DNA of 64,000 bases from Corydoras sp. C115 (GCA_019802505.1 JAFMOC010000082.1:2080501-2144500); one strand, 5' to 3'. Positions 12,501 to 24,052 are shown, counted from the first letter of the stretch. Program-made: numbers and translations. Notes: generated by a model from the letters alone, not told the origin.

Positions 12501-15500
12501 ATTGCTTTTCTGAGATGATCCAAAACCTGCTCATCTGTTTTCAGCGTCTTTCCAGTTAAATGAATATAACACTTAACTTTGTGTTTTGCTGTAAAAAAAA
12601 ATCTAATAGATTTGTTTGTACTTTATAGGTTTAAAAACACACACAGAGTGATTAAACATTCTATGTATTGTTTAAACATGCAACAGTCAGCTTCAGAGTT
12701 AATGGCATCATTAGTTAAAATGAGCATTACAGCTTTAATTATAAATAATGTCTTTCTAACATTTAACTGCTATTCCTTTAAAAATACATGTTTATTTGAG
12801 GTGGATTAGTGGTTAGCACATTCGCCTCTCAGCGCTAGGGATTCCCGGTTCGAATCCCCATCTGGGTGGACTTTCCATGTTCTCCCCGTGTCCGCGTGGG
12901 TTTCCTCCTGGTTCTCCTGTTTCCTCCCACAGTCCAAAAACATGGATCAAGTTAATTGAATTCTCAAAATTGTCCCATATATAGTGTGTTTGTGTGAGTG
13001 AGTGTGTGCCCAGCGATGGATTGGCGCCCTGTCCTTTGTCTATCTGCCCAGCGCCCGAGACTTTCTCCCCTGGATGGGCATGGGGAACCCCACCGCGACC
13101 CTAATAGAGGATAAAGCGGATAATGATTATGATGAATGTTTGAATAATTATAAAAAGATAATAAATAAATGAATGTTTATTTGATCATTTATACCCTTTT
13201 CGTTTTTAAGAGTCTAAATGCATGCATGGGGCGACACGGTGGCTTAGTGGTTAGCACATTCACCTCTCAGCACTAGGGATTCCCGGTTCGAATCCCCATC
13301 TGGGTGAAGTTTCCATGTTTCCCCTATGTCCGTGTGGGTTTCCTCCGGGTTCTTCGGTTTCCTCCCACAGTCCAAAAACATGGATCAAGTCAATTGAGTT
13401 GTCCAAATTGCCCCATGTAGAGTGTGTTTGTGTGCTTGCGTGTCTGTGTGTATGAGTGTGTGCCCAGCGATAGATTGGCACCCTGTCCTGGGTCTATCTG
13501 CCCAGCGCCCAAAACGTTCTCCCCTGGATGGGCATGGGGAACCCCCCCGCGACCCTAATATAGGATAAAGCGGAAGATAATGAATGAAATGAATGAATAA
13601 ATACATGCATGAAACATTTATTAATGTGTCTTCATTAATTCATTTTCTTAAATGCTTACCCTGATTAGAGTTACCAGATAACAAGCTTTTCCCAGTGCCA
13701 GTTGGTGAATTGCCTTGTACAAACTCTGGACGGGGTGGCAAGCCTTGGCAGACATTTGCAAATATTGAAATTAGAAGTGTGCTAAACTTCACGAATCAGG
13801 AAACCTTTATTTTAATAAACCTACCTGGTTTCTTTGTTTCTGTAATACAAAAAATACATATTATTACATACAAATGTGTGTATGATGTGTATCTTTGAGT
13901 CACGAGGCCTTGTGAAGTATATATGTTTCCTATATATGTGTAATTTTACTCCTAAATTCTAAGGTCCTAATACTTATTTGGAGATACTAAAATGCCCCAC
14001 TGTTTCATATTAGCAAGTTGTTTGTGTTCTTTAGGTTGTTTAATTTGGCCTGTATGTGGATTATGTTTTGTCTTGTGCTCTTTTGGTTTTCTATTTTATA
14101 AATACCTAAGGTTTAGCTTTACTTACTTATGTACTTTTCTGGCTGGCTTCATTTACTTTTATGTTTTAATCTCTCTTTCAGCACCACATGACACATATAC
14201 TTATTGAAAATCATATATGAGTTTGTAAATTAGTTGTGTTTAAGTAAGAATATTAAATTCTAATTTACAAATGAATAATCTCAGTTCAATGTGAAAGAAT
14301 GGTGTACATGAACATCTGAATGTTTTAAAGGGCAATGTATGCATCAAATTTGACTTTCTGACTGCACAACATATGTATTACTGAAATAAAGTAAATAAAA
14401 GGTTTTTTTTTTTTCAAAATTAAATTAGATGTTAAGTAAATTTTATTTACATAATGTTTTACACTTACCTAGCTGTTCACATATCAGGACCTGGCAAAAT
14501 AAATACAATAGTGTAATACCAGGGTTAGTGTTAATATGTACACTAAGTAACTATTTGTAATAAAATTATGGAGTATTACTAATATTAAATAATAGAATTT
14601 GTAGTTGATATTATAGGTATATAAATATATTACCTGGTTTATATAGTCTTTAATTTTGGTCAGTGCCTTGTTATTTTGATGGCATGTCAATAATCCACTT
14701 TCATGAAACAGACAGTCAACTATGATCAGCTCTTTACTGTTTACAACTCTGTTGCTGTCTGGTACAACCTGCTCTGGGTTAAATGTGTGATGAAGTACCA
14801 TTAGAACTGCAGGTTTGCTGCCTGAAAAGAAAACATTTACAATATTTATAAATAATGATATACAATACATTTATTTGCATGAATAATTAAATGAATAATA
14901 TAAAATGAGTAATGAAACTAAATACTAAATACCTGAAAAGCGATTAAGCTTTTGCAGAGCTGATGTTATATCAGTTCCAGCTCGAGAAACAACAGGACAG
15001 AGACATAAAATGTAATCACACTCATCCACCACAAACACCCGCTGTAGATTTGGGATTTGTCTTTTAATACCGTTGAAGATCTCTCCAACATTCAGGGTTT
15101 GTGCAATTTCAAAAATGTAATATTTCACCGGTTTAACTGCTGTGCAAATAAAAGCCACACAAAAAGAAAATTATAATATAATATATAATTACATTTTCAT
15201 TATTATTCATTCATTTAAGAAATCTAAATATTTTACAATGCGTGTCAGATTCATCAGTGTTTGAAGCACCCAATGATATTCGGACATTTTCTTTATGGTT
15301 TTGTTGATCCTGTGATAAAAAAACAAGACAAAATAGAACAAAATAAGTGAATTAAAAGTGAAGGGTAAACATGATGATAATAAAATTAATAAATAAATAA
15401 ATTAAAATATTTTGATATTATATATATAATATTTTGCTCAAAATAAATGGATTCAAATGTAAGAAAGTAATAAATAACAATAAAACAGGTTGATCAATGT

Positions 15501-18500
15501 TGATTTTATTTTGTAGTGCAAAACTATTTCCTCCAACTCAACCTTAAGATACAGGAACTATCAGCATGTGCTGTCTACTGTTACATGCTTATATTAAATT
15601 ATAACTCATTTTGATCTGTTGATCTATTTGCGACATGCTGACCATTATTTCTTTCTTTCTAAATGCTGACTTGTTTGTTTTGTTAAAGATTATACAATAT
15701 ACATTACTTATCTTAGAAATGTACACAAAACATGCACAGGATAAACAAATTATAAAAAATAGTATGTTTATGAACCCCTTAACCTAACTTATAACCAATT
15801 GGTTAACTTTTAAAAAGTACCTGAGTTTTTATGAATTCGATTATTTTGGCAAGAGCTTCTTCGTTCCTTTTGCATTCCAATAATCTGTTGCCATAGAACA
15901 AACAGTTGACTACAGTAATATTCTGTTCTTTTCCCGCTTCATTGCACTTTGGTACAAAAAACTCTGCATTTTCTGTGTGATGAAGCACCACTAGGGCTGT
16001 AGGTTTGCCATCTATAAAAAATATAGGTTACAGGTATATAAAAGTGCTGAGTTACAGGTATATAAAAAGATGTGTTTACACGTAAATTAAAGCTTTTATT
16101 ACCTGACAATTCATGAAGCATTTTAAGCACTGCATTAATTTTAGTTTCATTTTGGGTAACAACAGTGTAGAAACTTAGAAGGAAATCACACTGTTCCACC
16201 AGTGAAACCCGCTGTAGAGACATTTCTTTTTTTTGTTTTATTTTCTCCATGAACATTTCATGAACATTCAGTGTATCACCCATTGGAAAAACAAGACACT
16301 TTAAAAATTTATTTGCTGTAAGTAATAAAAAATAATAAGTAATAAGAAACTTTTATTACAATTTGGTATTGGTGTTATAATATTTTCAAAAATATATGGA
16401 AGTTTTTGTTTTTAATCGACATCGATCACAAAATTCTGACCCCTTTGACATTTTTGTTTCTGTCCTTTTAGTTATATTGTTCTAAACAATGCTACTAAAA
16501 TTAAATTAGATGTTAAGTAAATTTTATTTACATAATCTTTTACACTTACCTAGCTGTTGACATATCGGGACCTGTTAAAATAAATACAATAGTGTAATAC
16601 CAGGGTTAGTGTAAATATGTACACTAAGTAACTATTTGTAATAAAATTATGGAGTATTACTAATATTAAACAATAGTAGAAAATATGACAAACATAAGAG
16701 GTGTAATAAAAAAGGTGAATTTTTTTTGTTGAAATAATAGGTATATAAATATATTACCTGGTTTATATAGTCTTTAATTTTGGTCAGTGCCTTGTTATTT
16801 TGATGGCATGTCAATAATCCACTTTCATGAAACAGACAGTCAACAATGATCAGCTCTTTACTGTTTACAACTCTGTTGCTGTCTGGTACAACCTGCTCAT
16901 GGTTAAATGTGTGATGAAGTACCATTAGAACTGCAGGTTTGCTGCCTGAAAAGAAAACATATACAATATTTATAAATAATGATATACAATACATTTATTT
17001 GTATGAATAATTAAATTAGTAATGCAACTAAATACCTGAAAAGTGATTAAAGTTTTGCAGAGCTGATGTTATATCAGTTCCAGCTCGAGAAACAACAGGA
17101 CAGAGACATAAAATGTAATCACACTCATCCACCACAAACACCTGCTGTAGATTTGGGATTTGTCTTTTAATATCATTGAAGATCTTCTCAACATCCAGTG
17201 TATGTGTGGTTTTAATAATATATAACTTCACCGGTTTAACTGCTGTGCAAATAAAAGCCACACAAAAAGGAAATCATAATATAATATATAATTACCTTTT
17301 TAATATTAAAAATAACAATGCAACAATAAAGTGGGTAATCAGACAGACTAGTCATACAAATATAGTATGAGTATAAATAAACATCCAAACATTAACAAGA
17401 ATTAGGGATAACGTGACACTTAAAGTCAGCATAACATGACAGCAGCAGCAGGAAGACCTCTTTATACATGAAAAATACTGCCACTGTATTACTTTTCATT
17501 AAAATCCTGTATATGTGTCATCAATGGGAAAGAAAATCAAATAGAACCTTTTTTGGTTATCTGACATTCTGTCTTTATTTTCTTGTTTTTCACCACAGTA
17601 TCATCAGATACCTATGACAACAAAAGCACATTTAATAACAAATTTAATTGGTTCTGTAAATATTCTGTAGGTAAACTAATTGTTAATGTGATAAATCATT
17701 AGTAAAGTTTCACATTAATCCACTAAACACATACATATGTGAGATTACACAAATAAACTACAGTCAGTTGCACAGGCTTCTGTAATATGTAATTAATAGC
17801 CTGTTGAACTCCCTGCATTTTCATCGTGGTCTTCTTCTTTCTCTGTATATTATTTCTGAATGTTTTAATGTATTATCTTAGTAATACATTTTTTATTATG
17901 TACATTTACACATTATTTACATGTCAAGCCTTCATCATTCTATTAGTCAAATATTAGAATAGTAGATAAAAAAAATTGAGTTTACATTGAATGTATATTG
18001 TAAATGTAAAAGTTTATTACTTACATTTCCATCATGATCTGGAAGAAAAATAAATTTATATTATATTTTTATTTTCCATGTGATGTAATACAATACATAT
18101 AATATAAATTAGTTGTGGTTTATTTTTGTATATTTCCAGCAAAAAATGTTTTGTGTTGTCTGTCATACTTACTGCTGTAAGTTTTTGGTGTCACTATTTT
18201 GCCATTCTTCAACTGAAGAATAAAAAAATGTAGCGTTATTAAGGTTTCTTAAAGGTCATATTAATATTTTGCTTTTATGAATGAAATATGTTTTTATTAC
18301 AAACAGGGATGTACTGGTGTTAGGGTTTAAACAGAAATGGATAATCAACGTGTAGTTAACAAAAACGATGATAAAAATCCAGAAACATACACGAACATTT
18401 AAGATCTTAAAAACGTTTTAATGTTCCTGTTAAAAATTCAAACAGAAATAGAGCCATGAAATATTTTACCTGTTGGATGAATTTAGTAATTTGTTTCTGA

Positions 18501-21500
18501 GATTGTTCATTCTTATAACAGGGAAGTAATTTATCTTCAAAAAACAGACAATCGACTGTGACCATAACTTTTTCATTTACATATCTCCTGCTATCTGTTA
18601 CAAAATGTTCAGGATTAAAGGTGTGATGAAGCACCACCAGAGCCACAGGTTTAGTTTCTATAAAAGATGTGACATAAATTATTATAAATATGTGTAATAT
18701 AAATTATATAGAACACACACACACACACACACACGTACACTCATATACATTTACTGGCTACTTTATCAGGTAAATGTCCTCAAATCTACACACATCTACT
18801 TTTATCATTTATGATATGAATGTACATTACCTTGTAGTTATAGAGTTATATATTGTGGCCCAGCGTTTTCTCTAAATACTTTATTTAGCCCCTTTACTCT
18901 GATCTTACAGACACTGATGTTGCTTGACCAAAGAGACCTGACTTGCGGTCTCTGTTCTATTTCATCCCAAAAGTAATCTTTTGGATTAAGGTCGGGACTC
19001 CCCAAACAGTTCCAAAAAAGTTGGGGACATTGTCTGAAATCATTTAGCATGCTAAAGCATTAAGAACCTCCTTTGAACGTAAGCTCCAAGCCCAAATCCT
19101 GAAGCACAACCTTACACCATAATCCCCCCTCAACCAAACTTTACTATTGGCACATTACAAGTACCGTTATTCTGGAAACAAGTCTCATCCATCGGACTGC
19201 CGAATGATAAAGCATTTTTCACTCCAGAGAACAAGTCCCCACAGCTCTAGAGTCCAGTGGCAGCATGGTTTGCACCACTACAAGAAGTGCATAGAGCTTG
19301 GTTATCTAATCTGAAAGCCACACGAAATTTGACTGGTCTTTCCAGTAACTTCAACTTTAATATAATATCTTATCTTAATGAACTTTAAAATATTTAATAG
19401 TGAGAAAATTTAATCACTGGACTTGTTTGTAGAAGCAGTCTGCACGTCTATGTGTTTGGATTTTAACACCTTTGGCCATGAAATTGATAAGCAAACCTGG
19501 ATTCAATGATTTGGATGGGTGAGCAAATACTTTCACAATATAGCGTATATTTTTAATGAAATTAATAAAATGGTATTGAGTACAAAAAACACACACACAC
19601 ACACACACACACAGAGAAAGAGAGAGATATTGATGAATGGATGGAGAGATAAGTATATTTGTGTTTTTTATACCTGGAATAGATTGAAGTGACTGAATTA
19701 AGGCTTTAATTGTGGTTTCTTGGTTCGACACAACAACACAAAATGCCAAAATAAAATCAGACTCTTGCACTGTGTTAACGCTCTGCAGTCCTGCTAAGTC
19801 TTTTCTGAGATGACCCACAAACTCTTCATTGACTTTCTTTCCAGTTGGATAAATAAAACACTTAACATTCTGATTTGCTGTGAAAAGAAGGTAAACAAAA
19901 TTTGTTTAATAGAAGGTCTATGTTAAAAGGACTAATATATTAATGTAAAATATGACTATTGTAACACAAGAGGTTACATTTTGGTTACTGTGTTCAGCCT
20001 TGTTGTCGGTTTACTGTAGATATACTGTAGATCTCAGAAAGCTACCACATCTACAATTAGTCTTACCACAAGCTTATTTCCTTGTTTGTAGTTCTGATTT
20101 GTAGCTTTCTATTCTAATACCTTTGCAAAGTCTTGTTCATGAGCTCTGTAACTCTGTAGCTCTAAAACTATGTATAGCTGTTTTTTTGTTATAATCCATC
20201 TGCTAATCGTTAGCTTTTATTATCTCTTTTTTTATTACTGTCGTTTCAATATCATAACATACTGTATATTCTTAGCATTGAATGATAATAAATAAATGTC
20301 AATTTTTATATTTCATATTCTTATCTTATGCTTACCTGTCAAAGATGACAGTGGTGATCTCTGTAGTAATAAGAAAAATATAGGTGACAGTTTTATACAT
20401 ACAGTTTACAGGTAATTGTTGAAGCAGATTGTCAAAGCAATTTTACCTAAAATAAAATAAAATTAAATCTGCAGCTTAAGTCTGCATTAAATGTGTTTTT
20501 ATTTTCATATGTACTTGTTCTATAATGCTCATAAATAGCAATACTAACTTCCCATACTTTACATTACATATTTTCGTTTCCATCCCATCCGCTGTCTGAC
20601 ATTTTGCTATGTTACAATCTGTAATTTTAAATCATGTTATAAACATGGATGGATGCAAACCCTCCATTGGATGCATAATAATCAATTGTAATTACAGGAT
20701 GTGAGATAACAAAACAAAAAATATCACAAAGGGGGGGTGAATACTCTTACAAGACACTGTGCATGTCATTGAATTGGATATTTCAGTAATGGTTTGCCAT
20801 ACAAACAAATTTACTTTATTACACCGATTTATGCTTAAATAATACAAGCTGTACGATAAATGTATCTATTCAGAGTATTTAAAAAAGACTTCTACCGTAT
20901 TTTGCAAAATGTAATGTGATTTTTTTAAATAACTGAAACACAGGACAACTATGCATTTGCACTTATAGCTGTGTGTGTTTTTTGTGTAATCTTTGGTTCT
21001 TAGTAAGTTATAGTATATACAGTCACTGTAATATGCCAAATTTTCAAGCAATACATTTTTTCAACACAAAAATTATGATTGGAAATTATAATTTAATGCA
21101 ATATTAAGGGCTTTATGTAACATTTGTTAATGTCAAATAAAAATGGGCTTTTACATCATAATAGCCATAAAATAGTACTAACCTCGAAAGGCAACTGAAA
21201 GGACCCTGTGTAAAATAAAAGTATAATGTCATAAAAATATAATGTCATATGCAAAATTTGCACAAAGCAGGTGTGTGTTTGTGTGTTTGCGCACGTGTGT
21301 GTTAATTTGTGCACGCACGTGTGTATATTTGTGTGTGTGTGTGTGTGTTGTGTTGCCTGTAAACCTTTTTGATTAGTAAGAAACCAATAAACATCAAAAC
21401 AAAAATGGTACATTTGCTCATTTATTATTTTGGTAAATGTGTGTGCCAATTATTATATAAGCTAAAAGTGTTTTTAAGCAATAGAAAGACAATTTGTGTG

Positions 21501-23723
21501 TAAGTGAGTCCATTTTTAAATTTAATAACAGGGATCTGTTAGAGTCTAATCTTCATATCATTTGTGGAGGTGCATCATGGCTTAAACAATATATATTTCT
21601 GTGGACATTAGAATAATTGTTGTTGATGCTGTTTGGGCTGGGTTACAAAACCATTTCCATGGAATTTGGACAAATCCACAGTCAGACAGTTTCTGTACAA
21701 ATATACACCATGTCCTAACATTTGCCTGATAGAGCAAATTAGGCCCAGGACATGATAATACTCACCACTGATGAAGTAATCTAGTAATCTCTTTGGCCTA
21801 CTTCCACAGTTGCTGTATTTAGTCCTCCACATTTAGCCTATCCATTTTGTGCTCTGTGTTATTCCAGTGATTAAAAACACTAAACTAATTCCAATATATT
21901 TCTTAATCTGTACTAAAACAAAAATCTTAACTTAATGTTCACTAATATTTATGCGCAATAGTAATTTGGCATTTATTATTTTACAAATACACAGCAGACA
22001 GTATTAGATGTTAAAAACACTAAAATCTACTACAGTCTGCTGTGGGTTTGTGAAATAATAGATGCTAAGATTTTAAAATCTATGGAAACAGACCACGTAT
22101 TTAAGAACCTTCTCACCAGTTCATTAAAAGAAACCAACCACAAACCTGTCATTTTCATACTCACATGAATACCCTGATTTCTTAGGTTCCTGAGGTAATG
22201 GGAAAAAGAATAAAAAAAAACATTTTAATCCCTTGAATTGTCAATATTACATTTTTAAATTTAGGTTTGTTAATAGTTGTGTGTTGTATTTTTGGTCATG
22301 TACATGTTTTTTTTTATGTCTGTAAGGAGATAGTAAAATGCATTGCTTTCTTATTAGACCATCTGATTACGGTTAAATTGAATGAAACCAGACAAGACAT
22401 TTTGGAGTAAAGTTCAGGTGGTCATTCATTCATTATCTCCCGCTTTATCCTCTATTAGGGCGATAAGGTTCCCCATGCCCATCCAGGGGAGAGCATCTCG
22501 GGCGCTGGGCAGATACACCCAAGACAGGGCACCAATCTATCGCTGGGCACACACTCACTCACACAGACACACTCTATATGGGGCAATTTAGAGAATTCAA
22601 TTGACTTGATCCATGGTTTTGGACTGTGGGAGGAAACCGGAGAACCCGGAGGAAACCCACGCAGACACGGAGAGAACATGGAAACTCCACCCAGGTGGGG
22701 ATTCGAAAAAAAAAAAATAGAAACACAGCCAGCCACAAAAAAAATAGCATGATGTGTTAAGTGATTGGCAGGTTGCCCCATCAATGGGAATGCACGACGC
22801 AGGGTTTCGCAGCATGCGGTTCAGGCAGGGGACTTAAGCAGGGATGCGGTTGCGCTCAGGTTGTTGGAGAGAAAGTAGTTTCCATGCTTATGCGTACAAT
22901 AATCCTGTTATTCTGTTAAAATGACATCTGAACTGCATCTCTGTTCTTCACCTGACTTTAACATCATGGCTTGACCTTAAAATTAACTACAGTAGAAAGA
23001 TATCTGACATTTGACCTTATATTGTACTGGCAAAAGGTATCAATTTAGGTTAAATCTTTACTAATAACATGACAAGAACAAATAAGGAAATTAATTATAA
23101 TGTCATGCTATCCTATGTTATCCAGTTTTATGTGATTTTAATTGTGGACAATTATATTTTAAAAATACACTTCTCTTAAGTAATAAAGTAAGAATGTATA
23201 CTTACATTGCCGCCATCTGTGTAACACAAAAGAATATAAAATGCAAAATTATTTAAAAAACTATTCATTCATTTTAATTGTCTCCGTGTTCTCTAAAAGT
23301 CTTGCACTAAATAATAATTATACAATTCAATTGTTAAATTGTATTTACAAGATATTTAATAACTCAGTTATTTTTAAACAACTTATACTTCATAGGGGTC
23401 ATTGGGGTTGCTGGTGCTGGGAAACACGGGTTGCCACATACAGGGCTGAGCAAACAGTTTGTGCATAACTAACATAAGTAATTTATCTACTAGCATGTCT
23501 TTTAACTGAAGAAACCAGCAGACAGAGGGAGAACAAACAACTTGACATATAAAATTATATATCTTAATCCAGAGTCTTCTAGCTAAGCACAACCATCATG
23601 TTACCATTTACATATTATAGTATAGTATAAACTACATAGTTTTTCAGTGTTATCATTTTTTTATTGGTTCTTGCCTTTACTGATAACACACTGTAAGTTG
23701 AACCTACCTTTTAGTTTTGACAT
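6540..23723 (-). CDS. Gene 1: giant eight-module protein, 33 coding exons, ~1228 aa
   Basis: Read from high to low coordinates: start exon 23708-23723 (MSKLK), four micro-exons, then eight A+B modules separated by linker micro-exons, and a 27-nt terminal exon (6540-6566, KEFKKMCS then TGA). All exons were placed from AG/GT borders. Their lengths sum to 3687 nt with every junction in phase, a strong internal check. Each module has an A exon ending in a DFILxFC strand and a VVSRAGTDI-like loop, and a B exon with VLVVLHHT, VPDS, VDCLFxExxLLxC and an amphipathic helix. There is no signal peptide or membrane segment, so it is probably cytosolic. Introns phase 1-1-0-1 repeat through the gene. Weak points: donors at 15270 (GTGCTT) and 17548 (GTTCTA), and the terminal exon. 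Function is unknown; the promoter IRF element suggests interferon induction. Confidence 0.75.
6811..7283 (-). CDS. Gene 1, module 1 (C-terminal): exons A 7083-7283 and B 6811-6989
   Basis: The most divergent module of gene 1. Exon A (201 nt) reads DVKYFIY at its start and ends in a strand IDFILGF followed by VDCQAETDI in place of VVSRAGTDI. Exon B (179 nt) keeps LLVVLHNT, VPDSS, VNRE and VDCLVNEQGLLQC. A linker micro-exon of 40 nt lies upstream at 7385-7424 (CQGNLTGSKSMEN). All junctions are canonical GT/AG and in phase. Confidence 0.85.
7750..7920. repeat. Old interspersed repeat remnant in an intron
   Basis: Between modules 1 and 2. The segment with GGATGGTTCCCCCACTGAGT is GC-richer than its surroundings and resembles a motif I remember as widely repeated in fish genomes. 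It has no open frame. Confidence 0.3.
8128..8593 (-). CDS. Gene 1, module 2: exons A 8396-8593 and B 8128-8309
   Basis: Exon A (198 nt) begins DMKPLKCYF, has the helix segment LKAMIPSLHQV, the strand CDFKLGFF, and then PAGQSGINI instead of VVSRAGTDI. Exon B (182 nt) has ILMVCHHT, a diverged VADNS and VDCLFNEKGLLQC. Upstream linker 8673-8721 (49 nt) encodes CNITDEKMEIEDTLKI in phase. Confidence 0.88.
9306..10205 (-). CDS. Gene 1, module 3: exons A 9999-10205 and B 9306-9487
   Basis: Exon A (207 nt) starts ANKKLKCLVFPMGHT and carries DFLLCFYTVVTQNESTI; the same VVTQNE variant occurs only in module 6, so these two share a recent ancestor. Exon B (182 nt) has ALVVLHHT, VPDSS and VDCLITDQELL. A 509-bp intron separates A from B, longer than in most modules (about 80-110 bp). 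Upstream linker 11591-11633 reads SNKKHKSEQVVQQK. Confidence 0.88.
12112..12588 (-). CDS. Gene 1, module 4: exons A 12388-12588 and B 12112-12302
   Basis: Exon A (201 nt) has no start codon of its own but is fully open: AKHKVKCYIHLTGKTL, then the helix LRKAIPDLQTV, SDFILVFCPVVSQHENDI. Exon B (191 nt) has VVVLHHT, VPNSS, ADCLFYEDCGLLQCQKN. It is closest to modules 10 and 13 of gene 2 (shared YIH..GKTL), suggesting the two giant genes share an ancestral module of this type. Confidence 0.88.
12800..13134 (+). repeat. tRNA-headed SINE
   Basis: Plus-oriented copy in a gene 1 intron, antisense to the gene. Head TTAGTGGTTAGCACATTCGC with B box GGTTCGAATCC, body, and a short AT-rich tail. Confidence 0.87.
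13230..13604 (+). repeat. tRNA-headed SINE, full length
   Basis: Complete copy from CGACACGGTGGCTTAGTGG through the B box to a (GAAT)n tail, about 95 bp downstream of another copy in the same orientation. Confidence 0.9.
13660..14490 (-). CDS. Gene 1 linker between modules 5 and 4: three micro-exons
   Basis: Micro-exons 14469-14490 (22 nt, VLICEQL), 13825-13839 (15 nt, ETKKP) and 13660-13743 (84 nt, GLPPRPEFVQG... to ...GNSNQ) run in phases 0-1, 1-1, 1-1. The last is the longest linker in the array and is Gly/Pro/Ser-rich, as expected for a flexible tether. Its acceptor (CTGCCAAG) lacks a good pyrimidine tract, so it is the least certain. The two 1-1 exons could each be skipped without changing the frame. 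Confidence 0.55.
14634..15139 (-). CDS. Gene 1, module 5: exons A 14933-15139 and B 14634-14821
   Basis: Exon A (207 nt): AVKPVKYYIF, IKRQIPNLQRV, CDYILCLCPVVSRAGTDI. Exon B (188 nt): AVLMVLHHTFNPE, VVPDSN, VDCLFHESGLLTC. It is nearly identical to module 7, introns included (see findings). Upstream linker 15270-15309 (40 nt, DQQNHKENVRISL) needs a weak donor, GTGCTT. Confidence 0.92.
15821..16315 (-). CDS. Gene 1, module 6: exons A 16103-16315 and B 15821-16011
   Basis: Exon A (213 nt) is the longest A exon: ANKFLKCLVFPMGDT, then a Lys-rich insertion (IKQKKEM), CDFLLSFYTVVTQNETKI. Exon B (191 nt): ALVVLHHTENAE, VPKCN, VNCLFYGNRLLEC; VDCL is changed to VNCL. It is sister to module 3. Upstream linker 16550-16571 (VPICQQL) is a near copy of the one at 14469-14490. 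Confidence 0.88.
16758..17242 (-). CDS. Gene 1, module 7: exons A 17036-17242 and B 16758-16945
   Basis: Exon A (207 nt): AVKPVKLYII, IKRQIPNLQQV, CDYILCLCPVVSRAGTDI. Exon B (188 nt): AVLMVLHHTFNHE, VVPDSN, VDCLFHESGLLTC. Exon B differs from module 5 by a single obvious residue (N-H-E versus N-P-E), while exon A has more changes in its first third. Confidence 0.92.
17548..18212 (-). CDS. Gene 1 linker between modules 8 and 7: three micro-exons
   Basis: Micro-exons 18173-18212 (40 nt, LKNGKIVTPKTYS), 18025-18038 (14 nt, NHDGN) and 17548-17611 (64 nt, starting VSDDTVVKNKKIK) connect in phases 0-1, 1-0, 0-1. The last donor (AAAAAAG/GTTCTA) is weak. The combined linker is Lys-rich, of about 39 residues. 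Confidence 0.6.
18470..19877 (-). CDS. Gene 1, module 8 (N-terminal): exons A 19674-19877 and B 18470-18657
   Basis: Exon A (204 nt): ANQNVKCFIYPTGKK, LRKDLAGLQSV, SDFILAFCVVVSNQETTI. Exon B (188 nt): ALVVLHHTFNPE, VTDSRR, VDCLFFEDKLLPC. The intron between A and B is about 1 kb because a Tc1/mariner relic lies in it. Confidence 0.88.
18740..19400 (-). mobile_element. Decayed Tc1/mariner relic inside an intron of gene 1
   Basis: A terminal-repeat-like end (TTTACTGGCTACTTTATCAG) at about 18750 matches the end of the element at 36.9 kb. A short minus-strand frame at 18838-19050 contains SPDLNPKDYFWDEIEQR, the Tc1 block holding the third catalytic residue. Further blocks to about 19400 read like older Tc1 sequence (CACTCCAGAGAACA). 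There are many stops and it is not functional. Confidence 0.6.
20336..23723 (-). CDS. Gene 1 N-terminal exon set: start exon plus four micro-exons
   Basis: Start exon 23708-23723 (ATG in ACCATGTC, MSKLK, phase 1), then 23206-23216 (11 nt, DGGN), 22165-22189 (25 nt, EPKKSGYS), 21183-21205 (23 nt, WSFQLPFE) and 20336-20360 (25 nt, RSPLSSLT), which enters module 8 in phase 1. All have canonical GT/AG borders. Exons of 11-25 nt are unusually small, and five in a row is notable. A (CT)n tract on the coding strand (GA repeat at 23785-23825) leads into the acceptor before the start exon. Confidence 0.6.
22422..22708 (-). repeat. tRNA-headed SINE, head truncated
   Basis: (CATT)n tail, body and CCACCCAGGTGGGGATTCGAA, then an A-rich run instead of the A-box head. 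It lies in a gene 1 intron, in the same orientation as the gene. Confidence 0.85.
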
Positions 23724-23779
23724 GGTTGAGGTCACTGCACGAGTTTCACAAAATAGGAAAGAGAGAAAGTGAGGGACTG

Positions 23780-23784
<5 letters not shown>

Positions 23785-23825
<41 letters not shown>
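23785..23825. repeat. (GA)n microsatellite in intron 1 of gene 1
   Basis: About 20 GA units. Read on the gene strand it is a (CT)n polypyrimidine tract directly followed by TTGCAG, so its length may affect splicing into the start exon. Gene 2 has a less regular purine tract at the equivalent place (about 40608-40665). Confidence 0.85.
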
Positions 23826-23826
<1 letters not shown>

Positions 23827-24022
23827 ATGAGAATTAACAACTAAATTAAACACAGTATTGCATATCATGTTATATTACCTCTCTTACCTTTACTGTTATG
23901 ATTCTAAACTCTGCTGTTGTTAAAATTAATCCACATGTACAGTAGTTCATAACCAAATTTTCTTTAGTGATTCCTTCAAACACGTCTTTCTATCTTCCTG
24001 AGAGAAAACCTAAACCACTTTT

Positions 24023-24052
24023 GCTTTCACTTTTGCGACCCTTTTCTATATA
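24023..24052 (-). promoter_or_regulatory. Gene 1 promoter: IRF element and TATA box
   Basis: On the minus strand AAAAGTGAAAGC (24023-24034) fits the IRF-element consensus exactly. A TATATA box (24047-24052) lies just upstream. A non-coding first exon then ends at the donor AACAGTAAAG/GTAAGA (24.0 kb to 23888), almost the same donor as in gene 2. This is known chemistry of interferon-stimulated promoters; induction itself is inferred. Confidence 0.6.

Noticed and set aside
13660..13743. Walker A nucleotide-binding loop in the linker exon (GNSPTGTGKS)
   Set aside because: The pattern needs G-x4-G-K-S; the first Gly is Ser here, and there is no Walker B or fold around it.
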